Origin: Toxoplasma gondii ME49
Lineage: Eukaryota; Apicomplexa; Conoidasida; Eucoccidiorida; Sarcocystidae
DNA: 64,000 nt
Assembly: GCF_000006565.2 (NCBI RefSeq)
Contig: NC_031480.1
Coordinates: 6,131,170-6,195,169 of the forward strand
Direction of reading: 5' to 3'
Below are positions 21,481 to 31,997 of the stretch, one piece after another. The stretch's first letter is position 1. Every line of letters starts with the position of its first letter. Made by a program: the position numbers and the translations under genes. The notes below the pieces were generated by a model. The model was given only the letters and a program-made list of their open reading frames with translations, was not told where the DNA came from and did no database searches.

Positions 21481-23487
21481 TCACGATGAGGCTGGCAACA
21501 ATGTAGCTGCCGCTGCGAAGAAAAAAACTGACAATATGCTTATGCCACTGGCGAACCCCCAAGCTGCTGAGTGCACTATAACTGTCAAGTACGCCACATT
21601 CTCTTCAACATTCTCAGTGAGGCGCCTCGCCGGAGCGCCGGCCTCATCCCCAGCACCTCTTGCGATGCCCTTCTCTTCCTCCTTGCTTGCATGCTCCGCC
21701 TCTGTGATTTGAGCATTCTCTGTTCGTGAGCCTTCATTAGTTTGGTTCAATGATACTCCATCGTGCGACACAGCAGGATGCGGCACGGTCGATGGTTGTT
21801 CCTCAGCACCAGAGACAGCTGGAGCTTCTGTCAGCTTTCCTGCCTCAGAGGCATCTGTCTCATATCCCGTTCCTTCAGCAGGCTCAACACTGCTGTGAGT
21901 TGTCTGCTCGTTAGATGCCTCGTTAATGGCCTCCTCCTGCACTTCTTGCTTTGCATTGTCCACGTCTTCATGTTCTTTTGTGGAAGTGGGATCAGCGACT
22001 ATGTGACTCGGATCCTCTGCTACTTGCGAGCCGACAGATTGTGGCGCCACGAGTTCGCCGTGCACCTCCTCTTTGCCACTGTCAAGCTGCTCTCCATCTT
22101 TTTTGCTTGTGCTGTCCTCTTTTGTGACTTCGGATTTCTCTTGTCGTGTGTCATCACTACCTTGGTTCGAATTTAGTTCATCTCCTGACACATCAGGCTG
22201 TGCTGCAGCGGATGGATCCTTCTGACCTGCTGGGGCAGCTGAAGCTTTTTCCACTTCTTCGTTTGACTCATGGGCTGGTTCCTTAGACACTGGTGCATGA
22301 GGAGTCTCGACGCCGTTCTCAAGAGGATTCTCATGAGATTCCTTCTGAAGATCGTCCTCCTCTGATTTTTTTTCTTCGTCTTTACTCATGCTTCCTTGCT
22401 CTTGTTCGGTTCTTGGCTCTGTCTCACTGGGACTCGGAACCTTCTCTGAAGGAGGGATTGCAGGCTTTGGCTTCAGAAATTCATCAGGTTCCTCCTCATC
22501 TGTCGGCAGTTTGCCACTGTCTGTCTGGTTGCTCTGTACCTTGTTATCCGGGACTTCGGAAGTGACCTTTTGTGAGTCTGGAGCAGTTTGACTCGATGGT
22601 CCAGTCTGTGATGAGGTATGAGTCTGTGGTTCACCAGGTGAATTCTCCTCAGCTGTTTGGAGGACTGGATGCTTTTTAGGAATATCGCTTTCCTCAGGAG
22701 CAGCCAGTTCATGCTTGGGCGCCGGGGGCTGTTCCTCACCGCTGAGCGCACCAGACACTTGCGAAGACACTTCATGAGTGTCTCCCCTTCCCTCGTGAAT
22801 GTGAGCGACGCTTCCCGGAGCTTGTTGACTTTCTTCGGGGCTCGTGTCCTGGTTATCCGTCTGAGCAGTTGGCAGAGTGGAATTGGGCGTTTGGGGTTGA
22901 CTGGTGTCACTTGACGTGGAACTCGGCTGTGTGGAACCACTGGTTGACGCTTGCGTTGCAACTGTTGATGTGTTGGTCCCTGAATCCGTCTTGGGAGCAA
23001 GAACCGTTTTGAACCGCACACAAAAGCTCAACCCTTCACCCAAGTATTCAGCCGGAGGATTCGTAAACCTGTACTTCACAACCTTTTCTGCAGATCCACC
23101 TCCACTCGTCGCCGAGTCCTTCTGTTCCTGGTCCCATACTGCCGTCGTGTAGTCTGGAAATATGTCCTTGAATTCGACAGTTTTGGTGAAGTCGCACGCC
23201 CCATTCTCAAAGCGATAAGCGACACTGTAGGGTTTAGAGGAAGCCTCTTGTGTGTTGGCGCTCTTTTCTGGCAAATAGACTGCAGCGCCGGTCTGGTCAA
23301 TGACCTGGAGCGTGTTCGATGGTCCGAGAAAAAAGACTTTCTCCACGTTTCCCTGAAGTCCCGCTTTAGGAATTGTAGCGGTGAAATCTGCCTCAGCATT
23401 TTGTTCGCTTGTTTTAGACGCGGCAGACGGCAGAAGGGCGCCGATCAGCAGCGTTAGAGACACTGCTCGAAATATCTGGCCTGTCAT
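21481..23487 (-). CDS. 2C-RRL family copy 9, intact long-class secreted protein (668 aa)
   Basis: Single exon from ATG 23485-23487. It has a signal peptide (MTGQIFRAVSLTLLIGALLP), then ADFTATIPKAGLQGNVEKVF, LGPSNTLQVIDQTGAAVYLP, GACDFTKTVEFKDIFPDY, WDQEQKDSATSGGGSAEKVV, YRFTNPPAEY and LSFCVRFKTVLAP. The PGYxxPLWVRE segment of other copies is replaced by PDYTTAVWDQE. The middle is very long and rich in Glu, Ser, Lys, Gln and Asp, with DEFLKPKPAIPPSEKVPS of the long class. RRLTENVEENVAYLTVIVHS starts at 621, and the tail ends ATLLPASS. Bases 22997-23347 are almost identical to part of copy 11, although the remaining parts differ strongly. That suggests gene conversion. Confidence 0.88.
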   Translation of the reverse strand: MTGQIFRAVSLTLLIGALLPSAASKTSEQNAEADFTATIPKAGLQGNVEKVFFLGPSNTLQVIDQTGAAVYLPEKSANTQEASSKPYSVAYRFENGACDFTKTVEFKDIFPDYTTAVWDQEQKDSATSGGGSAEKVVKYRFTNPPAEYLGEGLSFCVRFKTVLAPKTDSGTNTSTVATQASTSGSTQPSSTSSDTSQPQTPNSTLPTAQTDNQDTSPEESQQAPGSVAHIHEGRGDTHEVSSQVSGALSGEEQPPAPKHELAAPEESDIPKKHPVLQTAEENSPGEPQTHTSSQTGPSSQTAPDSQKVTSEVPDNKVQSNQTDSGKLPTDEEEPDEFLKPKPAIPPSEKVPSPSETEPRTEQEQGSMSKDEEKKSEEDDLQKESHENPLENGVETPHAPVSKEPAHESNEEVEKASAAPAGQKDPSAAAQPDVSGDELNSNQGSDDTRQEKSEVTKEDSTSKKDGEQLDSGKEEVHGELVAPQSVGSQVAEDPSHIVADPTSTKEHEDVDNAKQEVQEEAINEASNEQTTHSSVEPAEGTGYETDASEAGKLTEAPAVSGAEEQPSTVPHPAVSHDGVSLNQTNEGSRTENAQITEAEHASKEEEKGIARGAGDEAGAPARRLTENVEENVAYLTVIVHSAAWGFASGISILSVFFFAAAATLLPASS
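22997..23347 (-). repeat. 351-bp near-identical block shared with copy 11
   Basis: It matches 28683-29033 without gaps, with about three substitutions that I can see by eye (one C/T and a two-base change in the SSK-preceding codons). Sequence identity falls off sharply on both sides. Confidence 0.9.
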
Positions 23488-25259
23488 TGCAACAATGCAA
23501 AGGACGGCAGTCTTTCATGAAACAGTTCTCACACAACCGCAATTGCTACTCACAGTCGCTTCGGTGTTTTGAGAGTGGGAAGGTAATCGTTAGCGGTTTC
23601 TCTCGAAAGTGGGATGCCAATACCGTTCAGTCCCTCTGCACTGTGGAAGAAGGGTCCCCTTGCAGAAGTCAAGAGATAACCACAATGTTTCTAGCTAGTT
23701 TCTATAGTATACCTGAACACTAAAGCGATACTTGTGTTTTTGAAGCACAAATATCACCGGAACTAAGAACTCAGAATTATAAGAGAAATTTAGATTCAAA
23801 CACACCGACGAAATACAACGTGTGCCACCATCTTTTATATAGTGTACCTCAAAGTGGTGTTAGCCGTTTTTGTGCTCCGGGCACGAACGTCAGCGAACTG
23901 TCAGACGGAAGAAGAGCAGCACGGAGAGCGGGGTACCTCTCGGGCGCGCAGAGTCCACTGCGGCGTGCATCGCCGAAAGAATAATGGATAATAACACGTC
24001 ACTTGCCTTGTCGCTTACGGCGAGCGATGTGTGTGGATAGTTTGATGGGTTTTGGTAAGCGAAGTCGGAAAGTGTGTGGATAATTGGTAGACATTAACTG
24101 CAGTTCAGTCGAGGTGTGTATCCGCCTAAAAGCACGTCAATCACAAAAACGCCGCGGGCAGCAGCCGCCGGTTCCCCGCGGTTGACAGATACCTGAATTC
24201 CGGACGGTCATGTGTCGCTTTTCACGACAACGTGACTTCACTATGACTTGGCTCCGAAGGCTAGCTCACGCCAAACCATTCCCAAGTGTTATCTAATTGC
24301 GTTGGGGCTGCAGAAGAGGTGCTCAATTGGTGACAAGTACGGTGGAAGGAACGTGCCTCGCAGTCAGCATACGCGTTGACACACAAAGCTGCTCCGTAAC
24401 TATGATGAATGAATAACGGCGGCGCCTGCACACGGATGCTTTTTATGGGAATGCTTGTATTAACACCGGGTATAGGTAGCAAGATTTGTGTAGTGGAGAG
24501 ATCCGTTTTAGATCTTCTTTAATCTGCTTACGCTTCGTCGTTGTAGCAAGGCCTCCTCAGCTCTTGAGACTGGTGCGATTTTGAGAATAGTGAAACGGTC
24601 ACACCTATGTCTAGAAATGTTGAACGTCCGCCAACAATCCCAGTTTCATTGAAGACAAGTTATCGATCATGGATTGTGTAGTCTGATGCACGGATCTACT
24701 TTAAAATAATATTCATTGTTCCCCTTTACAGGAAAATGCCACTCGTTTAGTGACGTCCAGGAATGTGAACTCAGTCCACCACGAAGATGGTGCCGTACGG
24801 ACACACTACCGTCACACGAGATGATGAAGTGAAAACGAAATGCATCACCAAAGTTATCCAATGGACGTGACGACTGAACACTTAGCCTCACGAAATACTG
24901 TCAGTCCTCGATACGTGTCTGCGTCTCACGATTCGTATAACAATTTCCTCAAGTTACTGAAATTTCTCGCCAAGAGACAATCTACAAAACATCGAGCATT
25001 CTGCTCAAACGGTTACTCCCGCCGCATTAGGACCGGGTTCGAACCTTGTCGAAAAAGAGTGAAGAAGACAACCTGTAGCCCAGAAGAAACGTGGGACTTC
25101 CAGGATAAGTTTGACTCGTCCTACACCCTAAACCAACACTGCTGTTTCCCAGGCGTGTCTAGTCGGCTCTTCGTCTAAAAAATCGCTTGATCCTTCTTTC
25201 TCTTTCAACACTGGCCTTTCTGTGTATACGTGCCAAATCGGACCCAATTAAAAACACAC
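23488..25259. other. Spacer between copies 9 and 10
   Basis: This is the copy 9 upstream region (GAAAGAATAATGG near 23978) plus about 1 kb without recognisable content. A GGGTTCGAACC at about 25032 looks like a tRNA T-arm, but no matching D-arm or acceptor is present. Confidence 0.5.
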
Positions 25260-26366
25260 TTAATAAATCTGTAAAAGCGTGGCTGCCATAATGAGAAGAG
25301 GACCCAAAACCGTACCCACTCCACGTGCAGAATTCCAAGCTGCTGAGTGTACCACAATAGTCAGGTATGCCTCACTCACAGCAGCTGCCCCATCCAGCCG
25401 CCTCAGGGAAGCACCACGACCTTCTTTGAGGTCATTCGCGACTTCTTCTTCGACTTTATTTGAAGGCGGCTGCTGTTTTCCCGAGTCCTCCGTAGGTGCA
25501 GTGGAAGGATGCACAGGTACGTTATCGTTTTGTGTACCACCTCCGGGACGTGAGACTATATCCTGATGTTCCTGAGGTTGTGTGCCCGAATCAGGTGCTT
25601 GAGGGACGATGGGGTTGACCTGAGGTGGAACAGGGCTGTGCTGGCCTGGTGGAGACACTTGATTTTCATCAAGTCCATTCTCCGGTTTAGTCACAGGGTT
25701 TCCAGGACCTTCCAGCGCTGTGGGAGGCTTCGGCTCCTCATCAGAGGGAATACTTTCTGCATCATCCCTGCCATCATCCCCACCATCGGCCTCCCCAGAA
25801 TTCGTGTGGTCTGTTGATTCGGATGAGCTTGGAATCGAAGGAGTCGATACGGTGGTTTGTGAATCCGATCCGGCGGCAGACACCGTTTTGAACCGCATAC
25901 AAAAGCTCAACCCTACACTCAAGTACTCTGCTGGAGGATTTTTAAACGTGTACATCACAACCTTTCCCGCGGAGTCACGTCCTCTTTCACCAGATTCTGA
26001 CTCTTCCCGTGTCCACAATTTTGCTGTGTAGCCGGGAAACACATCCTTGAATTGGATTGTCTTTGTGAAATCGCACCCTCCATTCATATATTGATATGCA
26101 GCGCTGTAAGCGTCAGTCAATGTTCCAGATGAATTCTCGCTAGTTTCGGGTTGATAAACGGCACTCGCTGTTTCGTCAGTGACCCGGATCGTGCCAGAAG
26201 ATCCAAGAGAAAAGACTTCTTCAACATCTCCCTCCAATCCCCCTTTCGGAATGATGGTGCTAAAATCAACCTCAGCTGTCGGTTGACCGGATTCGGCGGC
26301 GACGCACTGCAAGACAGTGCCAATGAAAAGGACTGAACACCCGCCGCGAAAGATCTGCCTTGCCAT
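25260..26366 (-). CDS. 2C-RRL family copy 10, intact short-class secreted protein (368 aa)
   Basis: Single exon from ATG 26364-26366 (MARQIFRGGCSVLFIGTVLQ), chosen by family alignment over a start eight or nine codons upstream. The domain reads VDFSTIIPKGGLEGDVEEVF, LGSSGTIRVTDETASAVYQP, GGCDFTKTIQFKDVFPGY, LWTREESE, YTFKNPPAEY and LSFCMRFKTV. The middle is Pro/Gln/Asp/Glu-rich. RRLDGAAAVSEAYLTIVVHS starts at 322, and the tail ends ATLLQIY. It is close in plan to copies 4, 11 and 14. Signal peptide, one probable disulphide and a hydrophobic end suggest a secreted, anchored product of unknown role. Confidence 0.87.
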   Translation of the reverse strand: MARQIFRGGCSVLFIGTVLQCVAAESGQPTAEVDFSTIIPKGGLEGDVEEVFSLGSSGTIRVTDETASAVYQPETSENSSGTLTDAYSAAYQYMNGGCDFTKTIQFKDVFPGYTAKLWTREESESGERGRDSAGKVVMYTFKNPPAEYLSVGLSFCMRFKTVSAAGSDSQTTVSTPSIPSSSESTDHTNSGEADGGDDGRDDAESIPSDEEPKPPTALEGPGNPVTKPENGLDENQVSPPGQHSPVPPQVNPIVPQAPDSGTQPQEHQDIVSRPGGGTQNDNVPVHPSTAPTEDSGKQQPPSNKVEEEVANDLKEGRGASLRRLDGAAAVSEAYLTIVVHSAAWNSARGVGTVLGPLLIMAATLLQIY

Positions 26367-28087
26367 TGCGAGTGCGGATCGGTACCAACACAAACAGCCT
26401 CAGCTGCAACCAAACACTTCAGACACCCTTTCGGCTACAGAAGAACGAAAGGGAAGAGGTTTTTATGTTTTTCTGCTATCGCGAAGGACAACTGGCCCCC
26501 TCTTGGTCAAGCAAAAATCGGAGTTGTCGCAACCGTCCTCAAGAAATCAGTTGTGATGAGGAACGAGGCGACGGTCAAGTTGACGGGCGGAAGAAGACCC
26601 AGACAGAGAGGCGGGTGACTCCCCCCGGCGCGGAATCGACTGTCGTACACGTTGGACGGGGTCGAGGGGGGGGACCGGAAAACACGCGCACAATGGGACT
26701 AACTGTTGTCCGTAAAAACGCAGGCAAAAGCTTTAGAAAAATTTTTTCTTATAGATGGATACAACAGCTTATGGAACGGAGTTTGATGTGCTCCTCATTC
26801 CATCCCGTCGCACATTCCGGAAGCCGGTCCAGCACGCATCGCAGACAAGGTCAGCAGTGACTGCGCCTCCCTAAGCGGCTGTCAGACGCCGAATGTTGCT
26901 CCAGTGACTACACGGTGTGCAAATCAGCACAAATATCTCACAAGGAAGGGACACGAATGAGTCGGCAATGGAGGCTAACTTACATCAAGTCTGTTGCATA
27001 TATATTCATCCTTATTCGTACAAATATAAATATAAGCAAATATGCACATGCACATGCTTATCGAAGACAGTGACAGATGAAGACGTAGGAAAGCCGCCGC
27101 ACACGTTAAACCCGGAAGGCATCTTTGGCAGCGCCTACACACAACTTCCATTTTCTCAGCTATTTTCATGTTGGGTTTCGGATCTCCTGATCTGATTCTC
27201 TCACTCCATCAGTTAACGCGTATGCCGACGAGACTCCCCCAGAAAGCCACAGGGGCTACTAACGCGTGCGTTCACAATACAGTGTTTATCTGGTAGTCTG
27301 TGTTTACTTTGGTACTTCCGAGGGGCTTGTGCAGCAGATATTTTCCATTTAGTTTCATTGGAGGTTGTCTGTGTTTCCCTGACGCTATCGAGGCCTCCCC
27401 TTCAAACCTCAACCGTACAACTAGTTGGTGATTGCTGCCGCAACTCATCCACGCATGCTTTTTGTCTAACGCAGGTACACGAGCGGGGATCGAGCTTAAT
27501 TAACATATGTCCGTTGTCGGTTCTGCTTCGTGAAAATGGTACCAGTGACCCTTGATGGGGAAAACCACTATGTACAGGGGTGAAAAACGAGAGTTGGTGC
27601 CACCATGCATCTGGCGTTGCAAGCGTTTGTTATCAAGACACGAAATAACGGCAGTTACACGTGGTGCACCTGAAAGGTTAGCTTACTCTGGGTGACGGCT
27701 GAGGAGCCGTCCTTCACAATATCTCAGCAGTATCAATCTGTGTCGACATTTCCACTACCTGTCATGAATAAAAATATCCGCTGTCGCCAAAAAAAGCTAA
27801 ACACAATACGTCCAATACCAGCGTCAAGATGAAGTTATTTAAGTTTGGGCGGTTCGTATGTCTCCACCAACTGCATGAAAGACGGAGACACACAGTTACT
27901 TAGTGGGGAATGTGACTGAGCACAAACGACACTGTTCCTCAATCACGCATTACATGACGATACAACACCGCGGCTCAGGTATTATTCACTGGTGTTGCTA
28001 GTATTTGCATTGTCTCATCATCAGCACCACTCTCTTCCCGGTAACACTATATCGTCCCCGTCTACAAAATTCCACGCTCGAACGCAA
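26367..28087. other. Spacer between copies 10 and 11
   Basis: This holds the copy 10 upstream region with a distal block near 26613 and a G-rich run near 26655-26680. An A/T-rich patch lies at 27000-27050. No gene is recognised. Confidence 0.5.
26585..26645 (-). promoter_or_regulatory. Distal conserved upstream block of copy 10
   Basis: GGGCGGAAGAAGACC, then GAGGCGGGTGACTCC and GCGCGGAATCGACTG, about 250 bp before the start. It resembles the blocks of copies 11 and 14. Confidence 0.45.
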
Positions 28088-29170
28088 TTACCATATCTGC
28101 AACAGCGTGATTGTCACAGTGATCAGAATACCGGACGATGCACCTATTCCACTTGCAGAGCTCCAGGCTGCGGAGTGCACTACAATAGTCAAGTATGCAT
28201 CTTGCACTAACGCTGGTGCATCCAGCCGCCTCACGATGACGCCGCTGGGTTCTTGAGTGGCGTCATCACCTTCATGGCCTTCATCCTGGTCAAGCCGCCC
28301 TTGTTCTTCTGTGACTCTACCCTGAGGGTTGAACAGAGAGGGAGAGCCTTGATCTTTATCGGCGTTATGAGCTGATGGTTCCCGTGGTACGGCAGGACTG
28401 TCCGCGCCACCCGCGACAACGCCGGGCGTAGCGGGAGACGCACGAATATCTGAATTTTCTTCTTCCTTCTCCCCTTCTCCAACGGAAGGCAATTGTTGGC
28501 CAACTTCTTCCGAGGGGCCTTGAGACCCGTCTCCTGGCGAGCTACCACCAACCGGCCCTTGGCTAGGACCCTGTTCTTGAGGACTTTCTTCCTCCGTTGT
28601 CTCATCGCCAGGTGTCTGTGCGTCGGAGCCACCATCAGACGTCGACGAAGTTGAGGTCTTTGTTGGTGAACCCGAACCAGACGCAAGAACTGTTTTGAAC
28701 CGCACACAAAAGCTCAACCCTTCACCCAAGTATTCAGCCGGAGGATTCGTAAACCTGTACTTCACAACCTTTTCTGCAGATCCACCTCCACTCGTCGCCG
28801 AGTCCTTCTGTTCCTGGTCCCATACTGCCGTCGTGTAGTCTGGAAATATGTCCTTGAATTCGACAGTTTTGGTGAAGTCGCACGCCCCATTCTCAAAGCG
28901 ATAAGCGACACTGTAGGGTTTAGAGGAAGAATCTTGTGTGTTGGCGCTCTTTTCTGGCAAATAGACTGCAGCGCCGGTCTGGTCAATGACCTGGAGCGTG
29001 TTCGATGGTCCGAGAAAAAAGACTTTCTCCACGCTCCTCTCAAGTCCCGTTTTCGGAATAGTGGCGGTGAAGTCGGCAGTGGCCGTTGGTTCTTTTTCGG
29101 AGGCAGCACAGGACAAGGCAGTGCCCGTGACCAGCGTTAGACACACGACTCGAAATAGCTGCCTTGCCAT
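28088..29170 (-). CDS. 2C-RRL family copy 11, intact short-class secreted protein (360 aa)
   Basis: Single exon from ATG 29168-29170 (MARQLFRVVCLTLVTGTALS). The first 45 residues are its own (ASEKEPTATADFTATIPKTG). From VEKVFFLGPSNTLQVIDQTG to LSFCVRFKTVLA it is nearly the same as copy 9, including the unusual PDYTTAVWDQEQKDSATS. The middle (about 175-310) is a short Gly/Ser/Glu/Pro-rich stretch unlike copy 9. RRLDAPALVQDAYLTIVVHS starts at 314, with a tail ending ITLLQIW, closest to copy 10. The gene is therefore a mosaic: the domain resembles copy 9 and the tail resembles the short class. Confidence 0.88.
   Translation of the reverse strand: MARQLFRVVCLTLVTGTALSCAASEKEPTATADFTATIPKTGLERSVEKVFFLGPSNTLQVIDQTGAAVYLPEKSANTQDSSSKPYSVAYRFENGACDFTKTVEFKDIFPDYTTAVWDQEQKDSATSGGGSAEKVVKYRFTNPPAEYLGEGLSFCVRFKTVLASGSGSPTKTSTSSTSDGGSDAQTPGDETTEEESPQEQGPSQGPVGGSSPGDGSQGPSEEVGQQLPSVGEGEKEEENSDIRASPATPGVVAGGADSPAVPREPSAHNADKDQGSPSLFNPQGRVTEEQGRLDQDEGHEGDDATQEPSGVIVRRLDAPALVQDAYLTIVVHSAAWSSASGIGASSGILITVTITLLQIW
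28683..29033 (-). repeat. 351-bp near-identical block shared with copy 9
   Basis: Counterpart of 22997-23347. It starts inside the codons for the TVLA end of the domain and stops in the codons before KVFFLGPS. Confidence 0.9.
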
Positions 29171-29274
29171 GGCGGCTCCAAACTGAACTGCTCCGAAAAG
29201 AATGCTTTCTATCAAACACTACCACAAAACCCGGTCTCTTCTCAGAAGCTACAATGCATCCACGCTTTTCTGAA

Positions 29275-29330
29275 GTTTTATCGCGAATTTGTTGGTCTCT
29301 CTTTTCTGCTTGCAGAAGTCGCAGTCTTGA
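29275..29330 (-). promoter_or_regulatory. Proximal conserved upstream block of copy 11
   Basis: TTTTATCGCGAATTTGTTGG then TTGCAGAAGTCGCAGTCTTG, 105-160 bp before the start. Confidence 0.45.
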
Positions 29331-29399
29331 CGAACCGAAAAATGGGCGTCTCGCTTCTGTAGCTGCGGTGAGGGCCCCGGGCGGGGTGAAAGCAGGCGG

Positions 29400-29462
29400 G
29401 CGGAAGAAGACCGGGCCGGAAGGCGGTAGGGTCGCTGGGCGCGGTTTCGAGTGGTGCAAGCG
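29400..29462 (-). promoter_or_regulatory. Distal conserved upstream block of copy 11
   Basis: GCGGAAGAAGACCGGGCC, then GTCGCTGGGCGCGGTTTCG and AGTGGTGCAAGCGG, about 260 bp before the start. Confidence 0.5.
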
Positions 29463-30786
29463 GTACTTACGACATCATTGAAACTAAAAGAAGAGATCAT
29501 GCACTAAAGATTGAATTTCTTTCCCAAACAACGTAAGGTACACTGAGCGGACATGTTTTCCTCTTGGAGGGAGAGCAGCTTGTGGATGTTTACTGAATGT
29601 GCGTCACTTAAACGCGTTTGCACGAACCCGTACAGGAAAAAGTTTCTGATTGACGGGAAAGACAACTCCCGCCATATCCTAGCGACTGCTGAGTTGACAT
29701 CCGCAGAGACCAGCACGCGAAAGACACCATACACGCTTCAAGATGTCACCCAGTTGGACTCGCTAAGGTAGACGAACTCAGGTAGAGGGCGGTACAACGC
29801 TTACCGGTTAGTCGAGGAAGGCAAAAACGTCGTGGGCGGCTGAGAGGTTCGAAGGGTTTGAGTAGTAGTCTTGCACACTTGATGGTCAAGGTAGTGGTAG
29901 TCGGTAGGTCCGCACGCGTGAAACTGAGAAGGCCGCCCCGGCAACGCATTCCACCTCTGTCGTTTACGATTTCTTACCATATAAGGGTTAGCTTCACCTG
30001 ACGCTCTCTTTATCACTGTATCCTTGGGTCATAATGCATACGTGACACCGCTAGGAGAAATCATGTCAACGGAGCGTGCGCACCGTATGCGGGTCACCAG
30101 GAAGCTTACGTTTGCTGCAGCAGTAAAGAAGTGCTTTTTCACCGGCCTTCTGTTTCCTTGAATGCATATTTTCTCCAATCTTCACCAGGGCTTTCTTGTC
30201 GATCTTCAATCCTCTTTCACCTAAGCAGCCCATGCCCCAATTGACTCGCTTCTACCTGAGAGAAACGAAGAGTCACTGACCTTCCCCTATCAGAAGCAAG
30301 GCATAGAGGGTATCGGACAACACCTTCAGCGGCCCGTTGATAAGCGTGCTGTAAGGAAAAATCTGAGTGGGTCTCTTAACAGAAAAAGTCAATATGCATG
30401 AAGAGTGCGTGCAACTGGCAATTCACTCCTCCCCGGAGCAGGTCTCTTGCACAGTGAATATCTTAACAAGAGACGAAGATGCGAACAGTCGGTGCATCTG
30501 CCGATTTAGGTACAGACTGTGACGTTTGAGTGCTCGTCACCAGCATATCTGAGGTGTCTTTGAGTGCGATCGCCGCATTCTCGTGTTAGCACGCCGTTCT
30601 GTGAAACGCACAAGCAGCTCCTGTAAAGAGCCAATCCTTCGGACGCGAGTAAGTCTACTTCAGGACCAGGTTATTCTTAATTTAGGCTCACGTTCAAATG
30701 TTGCTAAAAAAACAACCGAAAGAAAAAAAGAGTGCCCATGCAGAGAAGGTGTTGGCAGCACGTCAGGTTGACATCCAGTCTTGCAT

Positions 30787-31997
30787 TCAACCGTCCAAAC
30801 CCTCTGCTATCTTAGATTGATATTTCCGGCCTTGTGCTATTGGCAACCACATCGTCAGCCGCTCTGCACTACTACAGTGTTCCCTCCATATATTCAAGTG
30901 CATACTGAAACGAGATTGAAACACCAGCAACAGCGTCGCTGCCACCGTGAGAAGAACGACTGACACTGCTCTCATTCCAGCTGCAGAATTCCACGCTCCG
31001 GAGTGCACTACAACAGTCAAGTATGCCTCGTTCACTTCAGGTGTCCCATTCAACCGCCTCGCTAAAACGCCGCTGTCTTCTTGCAGGCCGCTCGCCGCCT
31101 CCTGATTGACTGTATTTGAAGGCAGTTTTTCTTCTGTGTGCTCCTCCACAGGTGCAGTGGGAAGCATTTCCTGTAGATAGTGGTTTGCGTCTTGAAGAGG
31201 ACCATGGGATGAGGTGGAACTGCCTGCGCTAGGGGGGAGAAAGGGAGATACCCCGGTGGATGGGTCATTCGTGTGTATATCTCCTTTCTGTTTTTCTTCT
31301 TCTCCAGAGGAAGGTCTTGCCTGGACACCAGGTGCAGGCACAACAGGAGATGGTTCTTCTGATGCATCGTCACCCGAGTAGTTCTCCTCATTGTCCGCAT
31401 TCCTCGCATCCACGCTGCTGGGGCTCGACAACGTGAGATGGCTGTGCGTCGGGCCCCCCTGCAGATGTGGTTGTGGTCCTGTGGGTCTGTGAATCAGATC
31501 CAGCAGCAAACGCAGTCTTGAACCGCACACAAAAGCTGAACCCTGCAGCCAAATGCTGAGCAGGAGGGTTCGTAAACGTGTAACCCACTGGCACTTCTAA
31601 GAACCCCTTCTGCGTCTCCACAGAATTAGACCCTTCACGAACCCATAAGGGTGTCATGTAGCCAGTAAATGCATGCTTGAATTCCAAAATCTTGGTGAAA
31701 TAGCACGCCCCATTCGCATATCGATACGCGCCACTGTAGTGGTCAGCGGAGGCTTCACGGGAGATCTTGCTCGTTTCGGGCAGGTAAGTGGCATTTTGCT
31801 GGTTTCGTCAGTGACTTGCAGAGTGTTGGATGGACCGAGGGAAAAGACTTTCTCCACGTTCCTGTCCCGCTTTCGGTATGATGTGCGTGAAATGTGCCTC
31901 ACTCTTCAGAGTTTCACTTTTTTCAGACGCGATGCATCGCAAGACGTAGCTCATAAGCAGAGTCAAATACACGGCTCGGAAAATGTGCCTTTCCATG
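30787..31997 (-). pseudogene. 2C-RRL family copy 12, pseudogene with lost stop codon
   Basis: The start (ATG 31995-31997) and signal peptide (MERHIFRAVYLTLLMS) survive. A five-base deletion shifts the frame after IPKAGQ. NVEKVFSLGPSNTLQVTDET follows in another frame. A second shift comes before ATYLPETSKIS, and GACYFTK has Asp to Tyr beside the cysteine. YTFTNPPAQH and FSFCVRFKTAFAAGSD follow, then a third shift near 31480. The 3' frame is intact through the acidic middle, RRLNGTPEVNEAYLTVVVHS and the tail. The expected stop after ATLLLVF is CAA instead, so the frame runs 43 residues further to 30787. Multiple lesions make expression of a normal product unlikely. Confidence 0.86.

Larger units (their letters stand above)
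29171..30786. other. Spacer between copies 11 and 12
   Basis: This is the copy 11 upstream region with proximal (29275-29330) and distal (29428-29460) blocks, followed by about 1.2 kb with nothing recognised. Confidence 0.5.

Noticed and set aside
25020..25050. tRNA-like T-arm (GGGTTCGAACC)
   Set aside because: No D-arm, anticodon stem or acceptor stem can be built around it.
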